Shown here one piece after another: positions 46,441 to 57,835 of a stretch of DNA of 64,000 nucleotides. Below the pieces are notes generated by a model that did not search any database, was not told where the DNA came from, and was given only the letters and a program-made list of their open reading frames with translations. The position numbers and the translations under genes are program-made. Positions within the stretch are counted from its first letter, which is position 1. The number at the start of each line of letters is the position of its first letter. This stretch comes from Casuarina equisetifolia (lineage: Eukaryota > Streptophyta > Magnoliopsida > Fagales > Casuarinaceae). Where the stretch lies: contig CM052354.1 of the NCBI GenBank assembly GCA_028551475.1, positions 14,531,258 to 14,595,257 of the forward strand, given 5' to 3'.

Positions 46441-48387
46441 GTAGTATGGGATGTTAACCTAGACATATGAGAATTAGGCCTAAAATGCTTAACCTCATAT
46501 AACTTGACCAAGCCTATGGCCAAAGAAAGTGAAGTGGGCTTACTAGCTTGAACACCAACTCTAATAGCTTTCGTAAGTCCATTAGTGAAACAACTTATTT
46601 TGTGTGTAAGAGAAAGCCTCCTTAATTTCACTAGTAATTGTGAGAATTGCACCTAGTATTCTCCTAAAAGCCTTCTTACATTAGTTTGACTACCTCATTG
46701 AAACTAACCTAATAAATGGAAGGGCCATAACATTCCATTAATCCTTGAGTAAGAAGAGTCCAAGTGATCAGGTTACTGATAACTCTATTTTTATAAAGTT
46801 ATTTTACCTATTTTAGGCAATAAATAACTTTAATAATTGTAAGAAAATATTTGAATTCCTCTTTATTTACCTAAATTTGTCTTATTTATGTAGCACAAGG
46901 AGGCATAGAGAAAAAAGATGAACATAGAGAACCTAATGCATATTATGTGGCAAAATCATAATATCAAGATCAAAAGAGTCAAGATGGGCTTGGGCTTTAA
47001 ATGATTATTATTAGATTTTTTGTTATTGTTGAGTTTTCTAAATAAATAGAAAACCTAGTCATGTTAGGAATTCAAATTCTAATTAATTTAGGAGTTCAAA
47101 ACCCAATTATTTTAGGTATTCAAAACCGAGTTCTACTATGATAAGGTCTAAACCTAGAACCCTATTAAAAAAAAAAAGAGAAAAGGCAAAAGAAAGGAGG
47201 AGGAAATTGAGCACCCTCAAGGTTTTCTTGAAGAAAAGACAAACGGGGTGACAGACTTCTTGTTCTTGGATTCAAAACGCAATCTTTGTTTCCTATTATT
47301 ATTGTTCTTCCTCATTATTTCTTTATGTTTTAGTTTACTTTTGTTAGAGCTATGATGTAACCTAATTAAGATCGTATGACCTTATAATTATTATGTTTTG
47401 CAAGATATTTTGTTTATGTGAAGTTGCATATTATTGTATTTAGTGGTTTTAAGTCGTTAGTTACCACTTAAATGATTTAATTTGCATGTTTGAGAACGAT
47501 AGGAGATGATATGCAATTGCTTCTTGTAATATGTTATCATAAATTAAATATGGATAGACATATATCATATTATTTGTGTGGCTTTTGATGTAAACTGAGA
47601 ATATTCACAGATCCTAATGCATTTGGTTTGTTTTAATTCACATATAGAGATCCAATGAATTAATTAACTAAATAGGTTCACTATACCTAGACATAGGATA
47701 GTGAATAAATTAGGAGATTCTGCCATCACATAGATATTATCCCTCCGTAAGCATACATAATCTACATCAGTACCTTATAGTTATGGTGAAATCGGACGCT
47801 CTAACATGTTTCGCGTACTTAGTTTTATTAAATTTAGTTGATTAGTTTATTCTCTATCAATTTGGTTTGCTAGATAAATTCTACGAGTTGTTCACCGTTA
47901 GTAATTAGTTGGCTTAGTAATCACCAATCTTTGTGGGATGATATATTTCTTGTCATTATATTACTTATTCGATATGTTGACTTGTATTTAGAATTTCACC
48001 AAATGGTTACCTATATATTCTTCCTTCAATAATTGGTATCATAACAATTCATCCTTTTCAAAATTCCAATAAGTTAATTGAATTTCTCTTATTCAAGAGT
48101 TTAATAGCACTCAAAATATTTTGAATTGTTGATTTTGCTTCTACCAATCTCTTGTAAAACCTTCTCACTAGTGGTTTGAGCCTCTCATTCCCAAAATTAT
48201 TGATTTTGCTTCTACCTAACCTTTTGTCAAAACATTGTTACTAATGGTCCAAACCTCCCACTCCATCCACCATGGCATTGAGCCCTACGAACATATTCTA
48301 GAAATGGGTTATCTAGTCCACCAACTAAGCTAATCATTGTTCACCTCATCATTCTATTCATGGCATTGCTCAACCATGGATTTTGAC
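46441..48387 (-). pseudogene. Gypsy gag of element H, fused to RT by deletion
   Basis: The clearest block (46652 down to 46470) reads LRRLSLTHKISCFTNGLTKA, then VQASKPTSLSLAIGLVKLYE, the end of a Retrotrans_gag domain. The part 48387-48006 is an older, much-shifted gag start. A solo LTR (46777-48005) interrupts it. Gag stops within about 60 bases of the RT start; the zinc knuckle, protease and RT amino end are missing, so a deletion joins gag to RT near 46440-46470. Confidence 0.68.
46777..48005 (+). mobile_element. Solo A-subfamily LTR in H gag
   Basis: 1229 bp, starts TGATAACTCTATTTTTAT and ends TTTCACCAAATG (usually AAACA). Exact target site duplication GTTAC at 46772-46776 and 48006-48010. 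Conserved hairpin at 47677-47705 with perfect stem. Confidence 0.93.
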
Positions 48388-48398
48388 CTTGATACCAA
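48388..48398 (-). promoter_or_regulatory. Primer binding site of Gypsy element H
   Basis: Minus strand TGGTATCAAGG lies two bases inside the LTR at 48401. Eight leading bases match the initiator tRNA-Met complement. Confidence 0.6.
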
Positions 48399-48400
48399 AT

Positions 48401-48842
48401 TGGAATGTTCTTGAGCAATTAACCATGTTACTAGACAATTAAGCTATCTACCTATCTTTAAGAATTGTGGGAACAATACTTCTTACCTATCTTTGAGAAT
48501 GAAAAATAAGAAGGAAACTTCATGCCTTCGTACTCACAAATAAGCAATTGAATTTGGAAAAATCTTTCAATGCCCATTTATTGAATCAAAGGGGTTATTT
48601 ATACTGAGCTTAGATGCCCTTTAGTTGTTTCACAATTTGCCCTTTCCCCTAATGGTAAATATGCAAAATGAAAATTGGCTAAATTGGAAAATGTCATTAA
48701 ATACAACTAAAATAAACAAATAATAAAGAAGGAACCTTCCAAAAATGGGGAAAATCTCTAGCTTCCAATGGTCACCTTTCTCTTTAAAACTTGTCTAGCT
48801 CAATGAGAAGAACAAGCCTCCCTAATCAACTTACACATTCCA
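48401..48842 (-). mobile_element. 5' LTR of Gypsy element H
   Basis: The 442-bp block is bounded by TGGAATGT and ACATTCCA, an 8-bp terminal inverted repeat with TG...CA ends. A primer site adjoins it on the gag side. Its partner 3' LTR was not found. Length suits a small chromovirus-type LTR. Confidence 0.62.
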
Positions 48843-49266
48843 ACTATTTCCACACCTTTAGGATGACCCATCTTGAATTGATTATGGTGTAATGCTTCTC
48901 CATTGTTGCTATCATAGTCCTTGTAATCCATTGTTGATCAATTTGAACATTTGCTGCAAAGCTTCCAAGAGGTGATAGGGGAGTTGATGAATCCGCTCAA
49001 ACTATTTCAAAGGCCAGCAATAGTCACTCGAATCATCAAACATTTAACAATGCCCCTACATTGCCAAGTTAGTGTCCACCTTACCAATCTAGCTAAGCTT
49101 TACCTTAGTTATCTAGTTTAACAAAATAGATTCCAACTACCTACCAACTTTTACTAATCTATTGTTAATTGTTACTTAATTATCTTTGATTAGACCATAC
49201 TATCCTCATGTGCCTATATAAACAAATCTTAAGCTCTTGTAAATTCATTCATTACAATTAATGATA
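48843..49266 (+). other. AT-rich spacer with a TATA-like box
   Basis: No frame. TATATAAACAAATC at about 49217 followed by CTTGTAAATTCATTC looks like the promoter part of an LTR in plus orientation, but I could not define its ends. Confidence 0.3.
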
Positions 49267-49276
49267 TGTTATGGGT

Positions 49277-50260
49277 TTGGACTTATGGGTTAGTTAAGTT
49301 AGGTTAGTAGGTCCATGAGGATTTTTTTTTCTATAAAAGGATGTGATCCCTATGAAGGGAGGTATTTTTTATTGTAATCTTGATTGTTTATCTTGTCTTT
49401 AGAGTATAGTTTTATAGTTTTGGTGTTCCCATATGAGCCCCCTCTTTATCCTTTTCTTGGTTTGGGTGTTCCCATCTGAGCCTTAATCTATCCTTTGTGA
49501 GAGAATCTTTCACCATTCTACAAATGGGGGCACGAGTCATAAGGGCATAATCAAATGTGCAATCCATCAAGGAGGTTGTGGCTACTTTGATTTCCAAGTT
49601 TGATGTGATGTCAACACATATGGTGATGTTGTCAACAAAGGTGGATCCATTAGTTTCTTCTTGTGGCCATAAAAAGGAATCTAATTCTAGCCAAGAAGAA
49701 ATTACAAATATAGAAATGCATTGGATTTTTACGTGGGCATAAGCAATGGCACATCAGGAGTTGAAGACCCAAAATCCTATTCTTTAGTTAAGCATAAGGC
49801 AGATTTGGCTCCAACAGATGGAGTGCAAATAAAAAATTTGGTGGCTACAAAGCATATTGAAAACCAGGTCGTTGGACAGCAAATCAAAATCACGTGGTTG
49901 GAGAGAAGTAAAAAATCAAGTTGTTGGAGAGCAAAAACATCACACGTCCTATTTCGGTCTCAAGTTCAATTTCAAATTCCGATTCAAATTCAAGTTCAAT
50001 TTCTGGACTTATAGGTCTACCCAAAGTTAGTTATGTTGAGTTAGTAAGCCTATTAGGATTTCTTCTCTATAACAGGACATGATCTCTATGTGGGAGGCAA
50101 TTTTGTTTGTTGGTTTTGTACATAGTTTTATGGTTTAAGTGTTCCCATTTAATCTCCACTTTATTCTTTTCTTAGTCTATGTATTCTTATCTAAGCCCCA
50201 CTATTAGTCTAGATATTCCCATTTGAGCCTTAGTTTATCTTTTGTGAGAGAATCTTTCAA
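49277..50260 (+). repeat. Direct repeat of ~250 bp bracketing ~480 bp (small LTR element?)
   Basis: 49277-49525 and 50003-50260 share TGGACTTAT, TCTATAA.AGGA.ATGATC-like text, TTTTATGGTT/ GGTGTTCCCAT, ATCTGAGCC and GTGAGAGAATCTTTCA in the same order. The second copy is followed at 50296 by TGGTATCATGATAGCAGAGC, a primer-site-like sequence split by six extra bases. The region between has no long frame. Either two LTRs of a small element, or two solo LTR fragments; limits are uncertain. Confidence 0.5.
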
Positions 50261-50299
50261 CATTCCTCACAAGAGATTATCTTGTCAAATACAAAATGG

Positions 50300-51125
50300 T
50301 ATCATGATAGCAGAGCTTCAAGGCACTTTCATGTGATTCATTCTTCTCTCCCACAATTTTTTGTAAACTTCTTTTTCTTTTTGGTATTGGATTAGAGCCT
50401 CTTGCTCTACTTTTGCCCAATATTCTACCACGGAGGACAAGCCTACTTATCCTTTTTCCCATTAGTGTAAACATTGCAAAATTTGTTTCCCTTAAACTTA
50501 ATGATATGAATTACATTCCTAGTCCACTTAGATGCACTATCTCCTATTCACATTACAACTTTCTAGTTTTGCCACTAATGCAATTCCACTTGTAGATATA
50601 ATCACTCTCATCAATGACAAAGAGGTTCTAATCCTACCTATGAGTAGTGGAAACAGAGTGATGATTTAGTATGATTGTAAATTCTCAATTCTCTTTTTGA
50701 AGACATTATAGGAATAGTCTTCTAGCTTGATCATGCTATAGAAGTATGGTTAACATTCTATGACCATTTCATGAAGTAATTGCAGCTTGTGAATACAAAA
50801 TACAACCAAAGCTTCATACTCTCAAGAAGACGACAAGACACTGCAAGTCTACTTGGCCGAATTTCAGTCCCTCTACAACTAGTTAAGTGTGACGGGAAAA
50901 CCACTCACTGAACAAGACAAAACCTTTAGACTCTTATAAGGATTAAAAGAGAAATATAAGTCCTTTCTAGCTACAATGTTTCCTTTTCTAATTTCATCTC
51001 ATAGAGATGTCATTGCTCAACTTTAGGCACTTGATACTCAACATATTCGATATAATCCCACGGTGGACCACAATTCTGCCTTTTTCACTTAAAAATCCAC
51101 TCGTGACCCTAGTAAAAACCGAAAG
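50300..51125 (+). pseudogene. Copia-type gag fragment
   Basis: With one or two frameshifts the plus strand reads a UBN2-type gag: LQVYLAEFQSLYN.L, VTGKPLTEQDKTFRLL, GLKEKYKSFLATMFPFLISS and VIAQL.ALDTQHI. The family pattern is (YL.EF....D.L...G.P..D.D..F.LL.GL...Y..F). It is followed by HNSAFFT, a common linker before the zinc knuckle, then is cut off by GC-rich sequence near 51125. It is a different Copia lineage from D, E, G and L. Confidence 0.68.
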
Positions 51126-52100
51126 CAAAAACGAAGGATCCTATGCCCAAGTAAGAGACCGCGAAGGACCACCCTATCCGCAACGGTCGGCCGGAGCATG
51201 GTGGGTCCCTGAAACGAAACCGCGGGCACACTTCGCACTTGTCCGACGGGGCTGATTTGTCCTATTCTAACTCCAACCCTATCTTGCACGTGTTTTTCTA
51301 GGCCCACGCTCTATCACGTTGTTCTGTCCGGAGACCAGAAAAGATGAAAAGCGAATTAACTAAAGGTCGTGCATTGGCACGTTGCTCTCTACGTGGCAGG
51401 TCCCAGTTGGCAGGCGCTAGTGGTAGTTGGTAGGCCTCTCCGTTATTAATGGCCACAGCAGGCGTCCGGCTTCTTTCTGCCCCGTATTTTCTGGGTCATG
51501 TTTTCTAACTCAAAGAAAATATAAAACAAAACCAAAATGGTAGATACGGGCTGGTATTCGATAAATGCCCTCGGTAAGTGTCCTAAATTGCCGAATGACG
51601 GGAACTCCTTCGGTTGCGAATCAGAAGCCAGGTAGGAGGGGGCTAAACGGTAACCGACTCCCAACATTGACAAAACAAAAACCGACGAAGGGTGCCCCTC
51701 TCTCTCTCTCTGTCCTTCGGCCGCTCATTACATTCTCTTTCTCTGTCTAGAAAAGTGGGCGTTTTTACTTTTCACATTATTTAATAATATTGGTTTTCCT
51801 CCCTCCAAACCAAACCGAACCCTAAATTAAAACCCACCACACCACCCTTGCTACCTCTATTGCATGCCTTTTTGTTCATTTGCTCCCTTTTGTCCTTCTC
51901 CCCCATCTTCCAAACAGGTGGAACGCATACAGATACGGAGAGAGGTCCCAGAGAAAGCAGATAAAGAGTAGCCCAACAGACCTTGTAGGTAACCTGAGAA
52001 GCTGTCCGTGTGAGTGGGGGGCTTAGTGGAGAATTCCGGAATCGACGGGGACTATTATGCTTTCTCCTACCTATCTTGTGGAAATCAATGAGGGTTGAAG
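51126..52100 (+). promoter_or_regulatory. GC-rich promoter-like island (possible host gene 5' region)
   Basis: Base composition changes sharply to GC-rich. Seen: a perfect G-box CACGTG (about 51286-51291), ACGTGGCAGG (about 51391), a CT microsatellite (51697-51712), an AT-rich patch TTATTTAATAATATT (about 51776), ACCCTAAATTAAAACCC (telo-box-like, about 51819), then a purine-rich leader and AGGTAACC-type potential splice donors (51910-51990). Together these look like a plant promoter and 5' untranslated exon, plus strand. No gene body follows; retrotransposon sequence begins near 52100-52300. It may be a truncated or captured host fragment. Confidence 0.45.
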
Positions 52101-52300
52101 GGATTTTTAGATTACATTAAGTGTTTTGAAGAGAAGGTTTGATAACTAGAGTTGGTTGGCAATGGTGTATGGGTTAGGAGTTATTTGGGTGTCAAAACAA
52201 AGAGTGCACGTAGTAAATTGAAAAACAAGGTAGGTACAAGGAAATGTAAAAAGTAACCAAGGCAATGAGTGGGTTATTAATCAAAATAACTAGGAAACAA
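52101..52300. other. Unassigned spacer
   Basis: No frame, no terminal repeat. It may be an intron remnant of the promoter-like island or the end of the K LTR. Confidence 0.25.
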
Positions 52301-52765
52301 AGATAGAAATCTTGCACCTATTCAGCAGACATGGAGTCAGCAAAATTGTTATAAGGATAATTGTAGAAAGTGAGTGGAAGAGAAGAGAGAGAAATGCATG
52401 ATGGGTTATAACGGAACGTAAGAGGCATATAGGAATAATATTAATAACAACACAGTATAGGGTTCATTTGAGGGAACTCCAACCTCTTAGAGAAACTTTC
52501 ACAATGACAGGCCTATCCACTAACATTTAACCTACAGTTACTTATATTGGCTATACTATGCCGGTTATAGTCACATATCCACACTACAATTACTAATAGT
52601 TTAGCCACGTTCATAAACTACTGCTGCAATGTTCATAAACTTCTCTTGCAATGTTTAGAAACTACCTCTTGTAACTTCTATCCTTCCTTCATGACATCTG
52701 TAAGCTGATGTGGCGTTGCATGCCGTAGCCAGAATTGCTTTACAAACTTAGTTGCGTCAATCCCT
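52301..52765 (-). mobile_element. Probable 3' LTR of chromovirus K
   Basis: On the minus strand the segment follows a purine tract (AAGGGGGAGGGAT, about 52764-52776) and starts TGACGCAACTAAG. The far boundary is not certain. No partner LTR is present. Confidence 0.45.
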
Positions 52766-54250
52766 CCCCCTTATAAGCAGTCTTGTCCGCAAGCTATAAG
52801 TAATTGAATTGTCGTAGCTTTTCCTTAGACACCCAAGAAGCATCTACAGGAGTCATCCCTTACTAGTAAACCAGGACTTCCACTTGTTTATTTTTTATGC
52901 ACTCATCTAGTATGGCTTTTGGTGTTGGGTAGATTTCCGGGGCCACTTCAAGGATGATGGGTAATTCTCTTTCCACATGGGTGGAAGGACCAACAAATTT
53001 CTTTAGATTAGAAATGTGAAAAACTTGATGTACTTGGGAACCTTCTAGCAATTTAAGCTTATAAGCAACGGCTCCAACTTTTGGTTCCACTTCATAGGAT
53101 CCATAAAATATGGGAGACAGTATTGAAGATTTTCTTACGGCCAATGTAGTCCGCTTGTATGGATGAGCGTTGACAAACACCCAATCCCCTTTGTTATACT
53201 CCACTTCTGCCTCTTTAAATCATAATATTGCTGCATTCTAGATTGTGCCCATTGAATGCGTGCCCTTATCTCTGCTAGCATGTTATCCTGGTCTTGGAGA
53301 ACCTTGTCCACTTATTCCACCTCTGAAGTTCCAAGTACATAAGTGAGTAATGTTGGGGGCCCGTCCAATCAGTATTCTATAAGGGGTGGTTTTAGTAGTG
53401 GAATGGAGACTTGTGTTGTAATAGCACTCTACCCACGCTAATTACTTTACCCATGACTTTGACTCTTCTTTGGTAAAACATTGAAGATACATTTCAAGGG
53501 TGCGGTTAACTATTTTAGACTGCCCATCGCTTGAAGGGTGATAAGCTCATAAATAGTTGATGGTTGTTCCTTAGAACCGAAATAATTCTTTCCAAAATAG
53601 TCTGGTGAATATAGGATCTCTATCACATGTAATAGTACGGGGCATGCCATATATCTTGAGGATGTTATAAAAAACATTTGTGCAATGACAATGACCGCGT
53701 AAGGGTGACTTAAAGGAACAAAGTGGCTAAATTTACACAATCTATCCACTACTAATAAAATGGAAGTCTTACCCTTTGAGGATGGCAGCTTGTCAATAAA
53801 ATTCATAAAGATATCTTCCCAAACTTCTTTGGATATAGACAATGGTTGTAGTAGTCCTGGGGGTCTTATACTTTCATATTTTTGTTTTCGGCATACCTCA
53901 TAGTTTCGGATAGTTTCTAACATATTACTTTTCATGCCTTCCCAATAAAACATTGCCCGTGCCCTTTGTAGTGATTTATGGTACCCTTCATGTGTGGAGC
54001 CATGTACTTCCTCTAATATGGTTGGAATGAGTGGTGAGTGTTTTTCCAAATAAATCTTTCCTTTGAAATATATAATTCCATCTCTCCACCCCTATGGCCC
54101 CACTGCTTTTCCATTCTTAATTCTATTGGTGATGGCAATAAGGTATGGATCTTACATATTCTGCACTTTAATAGGTTGCAACCAATGGGGAATTGGTGAC
54201 GAGGCAGCATAACGTTAGGGAGTCATCATGGGTGCCTTTCCCTTGCCACC
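52766..54250 (-). pseudogene. Chromovirus integrase with carboxy-terminal chromodomain-like tail, element K
   Basis: Minus order: HHCC zinc region (VHGSTHEGYHKSLQRARAMF, then NYEVCRKQK; the first Cys is Tyr); LLQPLSISKEVWEDIFMNFI, where the family has MDFI, so the first catalytic Asp is Asn; LVVDRLCKFSHFVPL; a frameshift before the second Asp. Then KGDWVFVNAHPYKRTTLAV, FYGSYEVEPKVGAVAYKLKL, VHQVFHISNLKK (52863-53204), and a tail VEVLVY, stop, QGMTPVDASWVSKEKL, LADKTAYKGEG, resembling the chromodomain end of plant chromoviruses. Inactive. Confidence 0.82.
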
Positions 54251-54364
54251 TTCTAGTTGGCGTGATGTCCCCACTTCAGCAAGTAGTTTGGTCTCCTTCA
54301 TTATTGTCAAATTCTCCTCCTTTTTCTTTGACACAATTTGTTGATTCTTGTTACTATTGGTTGA
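54251..54364 (-). pseudogene. RNase H-integrase linker of chromovirus K
   Basis: Short degenerate stretch between the zinc region of integrase and the LTR insertion at 54365. Only scattered family residues are readable; assigned by position between the K integrase and RNase H pieces. Confidence 0.45.
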
Positions 54365-55632
54365 TGATAACAATATTTTTATAGAGTTATTTTACCTATT
54401 TTTAGGTAATAAATAATGAAATGCTTATGAGAAAATATTTGAATTCTTTTTTATTTATTTAAATTTGCCTTGTTTTTATAGAATAAGGAGGCATGAAGAA
54501 AAAGAACAAGCATGGAAAATCTAATGCTTATTATATGGAAAAATATGGTCAAAATATCAAGATCAAGAAAATCAAGATGAGCTTGAGATTTGGATGATTG
54601 TTATTAGACTTTTTATTGTTGTTGGGTTTTGTAAAAGATTAGAAAACCTATTCATGTTAAGAGTTCAAAGCCTAATTAATATAGGAGTTCAAAACCCAAT
54701 TATTTTCGATCTTTAAAACCCACTTCTATTAGGATAAGAGATAGGTCTAAACCTAAACCCTATTTAAGAGAAGAGAAGAGAAGAGACAAAAGAAAGAGGA
54801 GGAGAAAATTTAGCCCAACTCAAGAGAGAGGCTAGGAGTTCAAGGTTTTCTTGAAGAAAAGACAAAAAGAATGATAGACTTTTTGTTCTTTGATTCAAGA
54901 TGTCTTATTTAATTCCTATTATTGTTCTTCCTTAGTATTTCATTATGTTTTAGTTTACTTTTGTTAGAGTTACAACGTAACCTAATTATAATGGTATAAA
55001 TCTTATAATTGTTATACTGTGCAAGATATTTTGTTTATGTGAAGTTGCATATTACTGTATTTAATACTTTTAAGTGATTAGCTACCACTTAAATGATTTG
55101 ATTTGCATGTTTGAGATCGAGAGGAGATTATACATAGTTGCTTCTTGTAATGTGTAACAATAAATTAAATATGGGTAGACATATAACATATTGTTTATGT
55201 AGCTTTCAATGTAAATTGTGAATGTTCATATATTCTAATGCATTAGTTTGTTTCAATTCACATAATTAATGAACTAAGTAGGTTTGTTATACCTAGACAT
55301 AGGATAATAAATAAATTAGAAAGTTCTGCCATTACATAGATATTATCCTTCTTATAAGTATAAATAATCAACATTAGTACTTAATAGTTACGGTGAAATC
55401 AGATGCTCTAACATATTCGTGCATTTAGTTTTCTTAAATTTAGTTAATTAATCTATCATCTATCATCTATCATTTGGATTTGTTAGATAAATTTTAAAAG
55501 TTATTCATTATTAGTAATTAGTTAGTCTAGTAATTATCAATCTTTGTAGGACAATATCTTTCTTACTATTATATTACTTGTTTGACATGTTTACTTGTAT
55601 TTAGTCACTTGTGTTTAGAACTTTACCAAACA
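54365..55632 (+). mobile_element. A-subfamily 5' LTR inserted in chromovirus K
   Basis: Starts TGATAACAATATTTTTAT and ends ACTTTACCAAACA. 1268 bp; left flank GTTGA (54360-54364). It is followed by a leader and primer site, so it is an LTR with some internal sequence and not a solo LTR. Conserved hairpin at 55283-55311. Confidence 0.88.
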
Positions 55633-55638
55633 AGTTTT

Positions 55639-55657
55639 TGGTGTCATTGCCAAGGAT
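55639..55657 (+). promoter_or_regulatory. Primer binding site (tRNA-Asp type)
   Basis: TGGTGTCATTGCCAAGGAT differs from TGGCGCCGTTGCCGGGGAT at five places, all transitions. Best-preserved primer site of this family here. Confidence 0.82.
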
Positions 55658-55734
55658 TGGTTGTTTATTGCTAATTAATGTTGATATCAAATAATTTTTA
55701 GGTTTAATCTACTTTTATTTTCTTTAAAAAATCA

Positions 55735-55863
55735 TTTTTTATTTGTTGAAAGAAAAAATCATTTGTTTTAGTTGTTGAAAGAAAAAATCATTTTTTTTAG
55801 TTATTGAAAGAAAAAAATCATTTTTTTTGAATTGTTGAATGAAAAAAGAATCATTTTGTTATT
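55735..55863 (+). repeat. Tandem ~29-bp repeat in the retrotransposon leader
   Basis: Four units start at 55743, 55772, 55801 and 55832, each TTGTTGAAAGAAAAAATCAT followed by a T-run. They lie in the leader after the primer site and just before K RNase H resumes; the leader ends here with no gag, so most of the element is deleted. Confidence 0.82.
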
Positions 55864-57130
55864 GTTGGTTAAGGTTTGAAATTCAAATTCTATTTGTTGG
55901 CTCTCTTGATTAGTTTGCATTTGATGTGCAATGTATCCAAAATTAGATTTTGCTTTCCCAGAGTGTATTGAAATTCAAAATCATATCCCACCAATTTTGT
56001 TAACCACCTTTGTTGTACCTAAATAAATATTCGTTGTTTTGATAAATATTGTAGACTCTGTTGATTGGTTTTGACAATGAAATGACTTCCAAGAAGATAA
56101 TGTGTCCATTTCTAAATTGCTGCCACCAAGGCCATTAACTCCTTTCTCTAAGTAGATGATTGTAAATGTTGCCCATGAAGCTTTTGACTCATGAAAGCTA
56201 TTGGTTTCTTTTCTTGAGATAGAACTACTCCTATGCCTTCTTCAGATGCATTGCATTGTATGGTGAGTAGTTGAGAAAAATTCAAAAGGTCAAGAATCAT
56301 GACATCATTCAAAATCTTATTGAGTTGGTTAAAATCTGTTTTGCCCTTTCATTCCATGAGAACTTGTCTTTTTTAAGCAAATCCATGAGTGGAAATGCTA
56401 TTTTTCCAAATTTTTGTACAAATCTTTAGTAATATCTGGCTAACCCAAGGAAGCCCTGAAGTGCTTGAGCATTCATGGGAGTGGGCCAATCATGAACTAC
56501 TTGTCTTTTGTCATTATTTACACCAATTCCTTCCTTGGACATAATATGCCCTAAAAATTTCATCTTGCCTTTGGCAAACTCATACTTACTTTCTTTCAAG
56601 AAAATTCGTTGAGCATGTAAAAATATGAAGATTGCCCTTAAGTGGTTCACATGATCCTCTATGCTGTGACTATAAATTAATATATCGTTGAAAAATATTA
56701 AAACAAATTTATGGAGATAAGGATGAAGTATCATGTTCATCAGAGCTTGAAAATTGGATGGGACATTGGTGAGGCCAAAAGGCATTACTAAGAATCCGTA
56801 ATGTCCTTGGTGGGTCTGGAAGGCCATTTTATTCATATCTTTCGGGTGCATGCTCACTTGGTAATACCTAGACTGCAAATCTAACTTTTACAATACACTT
56901 GCACCATGCAATCCATCTAGTAATTTATCAATTTTTGGTGTAGGGAAACAATTTTACTGATTCTTGGTTAAAGGCTTGATAATCTATACATAAATGTCAT
57001 GATCCATCCTTCTTTTTTATCAATAGGATAAGTGAGGAGAAGGAACTAGTGCTTTTGTGAATTATTCTAGTCTTTAATAGTTCTTCTACCACCTTTTCCA
57101 ATTATGCCTTTTGGAATTGGGGATACTGGT
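55864..57130 (-). pseudogene. Chromovirus RT-RNase H of element K
   Basis: RT block from 56878 to 56426: SRYYQVSMHPKDMNKMAFQT, GHYGFLVMPFGLTNVPSNFQ, LIFFNDILIYSHS, FAKGKMKFLGHIMSKEGI, then WPTPMNAQALQGFLGLARYY. The active site at 56684-56695 is FFND where FxDD is required. Upstream, SPYPIDKKEGW (57000-57060) is the start of RT. RNase H 56425-55880 is readable in part: ECNASEEGIGVVLSQEKKPI-type and TKLVGYDFEFQYTLGKQN-type text. Continuity of K across the LTR at 54365-55863 proves the insertion. Confidence 0.85.
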
Positions 57131-57835
57131 ATAGGTGTACTGGCACCATCTTTTAAAGGTCCTTCAATGTGATCTTATGGTTGCAACTTTTGTAAGGGGG
57201 TAAGCCAACGGGTTTATCAAACACATCGTGAAATTCTTGGAATAGAGCATTTATTTGGCTATCCATTTATGGTGCATTCTTCTTGGCTTCCTTCATAGGA
57301 AAAGTCACCAATTGTAAAAGAAACTCATTTTTTTCTTTTAAAACTTCCTTACAAACTATATCTCCATCAATAAATTTAGGACTGCTAGGGGTTTTTCCTT
57401 GTAGCAACATGTGTTGTCCATGTAGTGTAAACTCCAAGCAGTTAAGAAAAATCCCAAGTAAAAGGGTTGAGAGTCATTAGCCATTATGCCCCTAACACTA
57501 TGTTTGTGCCTTGTAATGGTAGAATAAAAATATCTCCCTTGAATCAAACTCTATATAATTGAACTTCCACATTAAGCACATTGTCCCTTGCTCAAGATTC
57601 AGTTGTTGTATGCTATCATCACTTCAATTAAGCTACATCTCCAGGTGATTGGCTAAGTCTTGGCTTAGGAAATTATGAGAACTCCTAGTATCTATGAGTA
57701 CATGTACATTCTTTCTTTTCTCTACTAGTCTTCCCCTCTTCTTCATAGTGCTAGGAGTTATGGATCCATGTATAGTAAGTAGAGAAATTTCTAATGGTTT
57801 TTTTATGGCTTCTGCCTCTTCTTCTCCATCTGGTG
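57131..57835 (-). pseudogene. Chromovirus protease and gag end of element K
   Basis: On the minus strand near 57705-57660 the text reads NVHVLIDTRSSHNFLSQD, matching the retropepsin start VLIDTGSSHNFLS, with the active-site DTG changed to DTR. Downstream QLNLEQGTM, GIMANDSQPFYLGFF and KPLAVLNLLMEI follow the usual order to RT. Gag is cut at about 57835, where Copia L begins on the other strand. Confidence 0.7.

Noticed and set aside
51446..51673. Minus-strand 75-residue frame in the GC-rich island
   Set aside because: No recognisable domain, and promoter-like motifs read on the plus strand. A GC-rich stretch gives chance frames.
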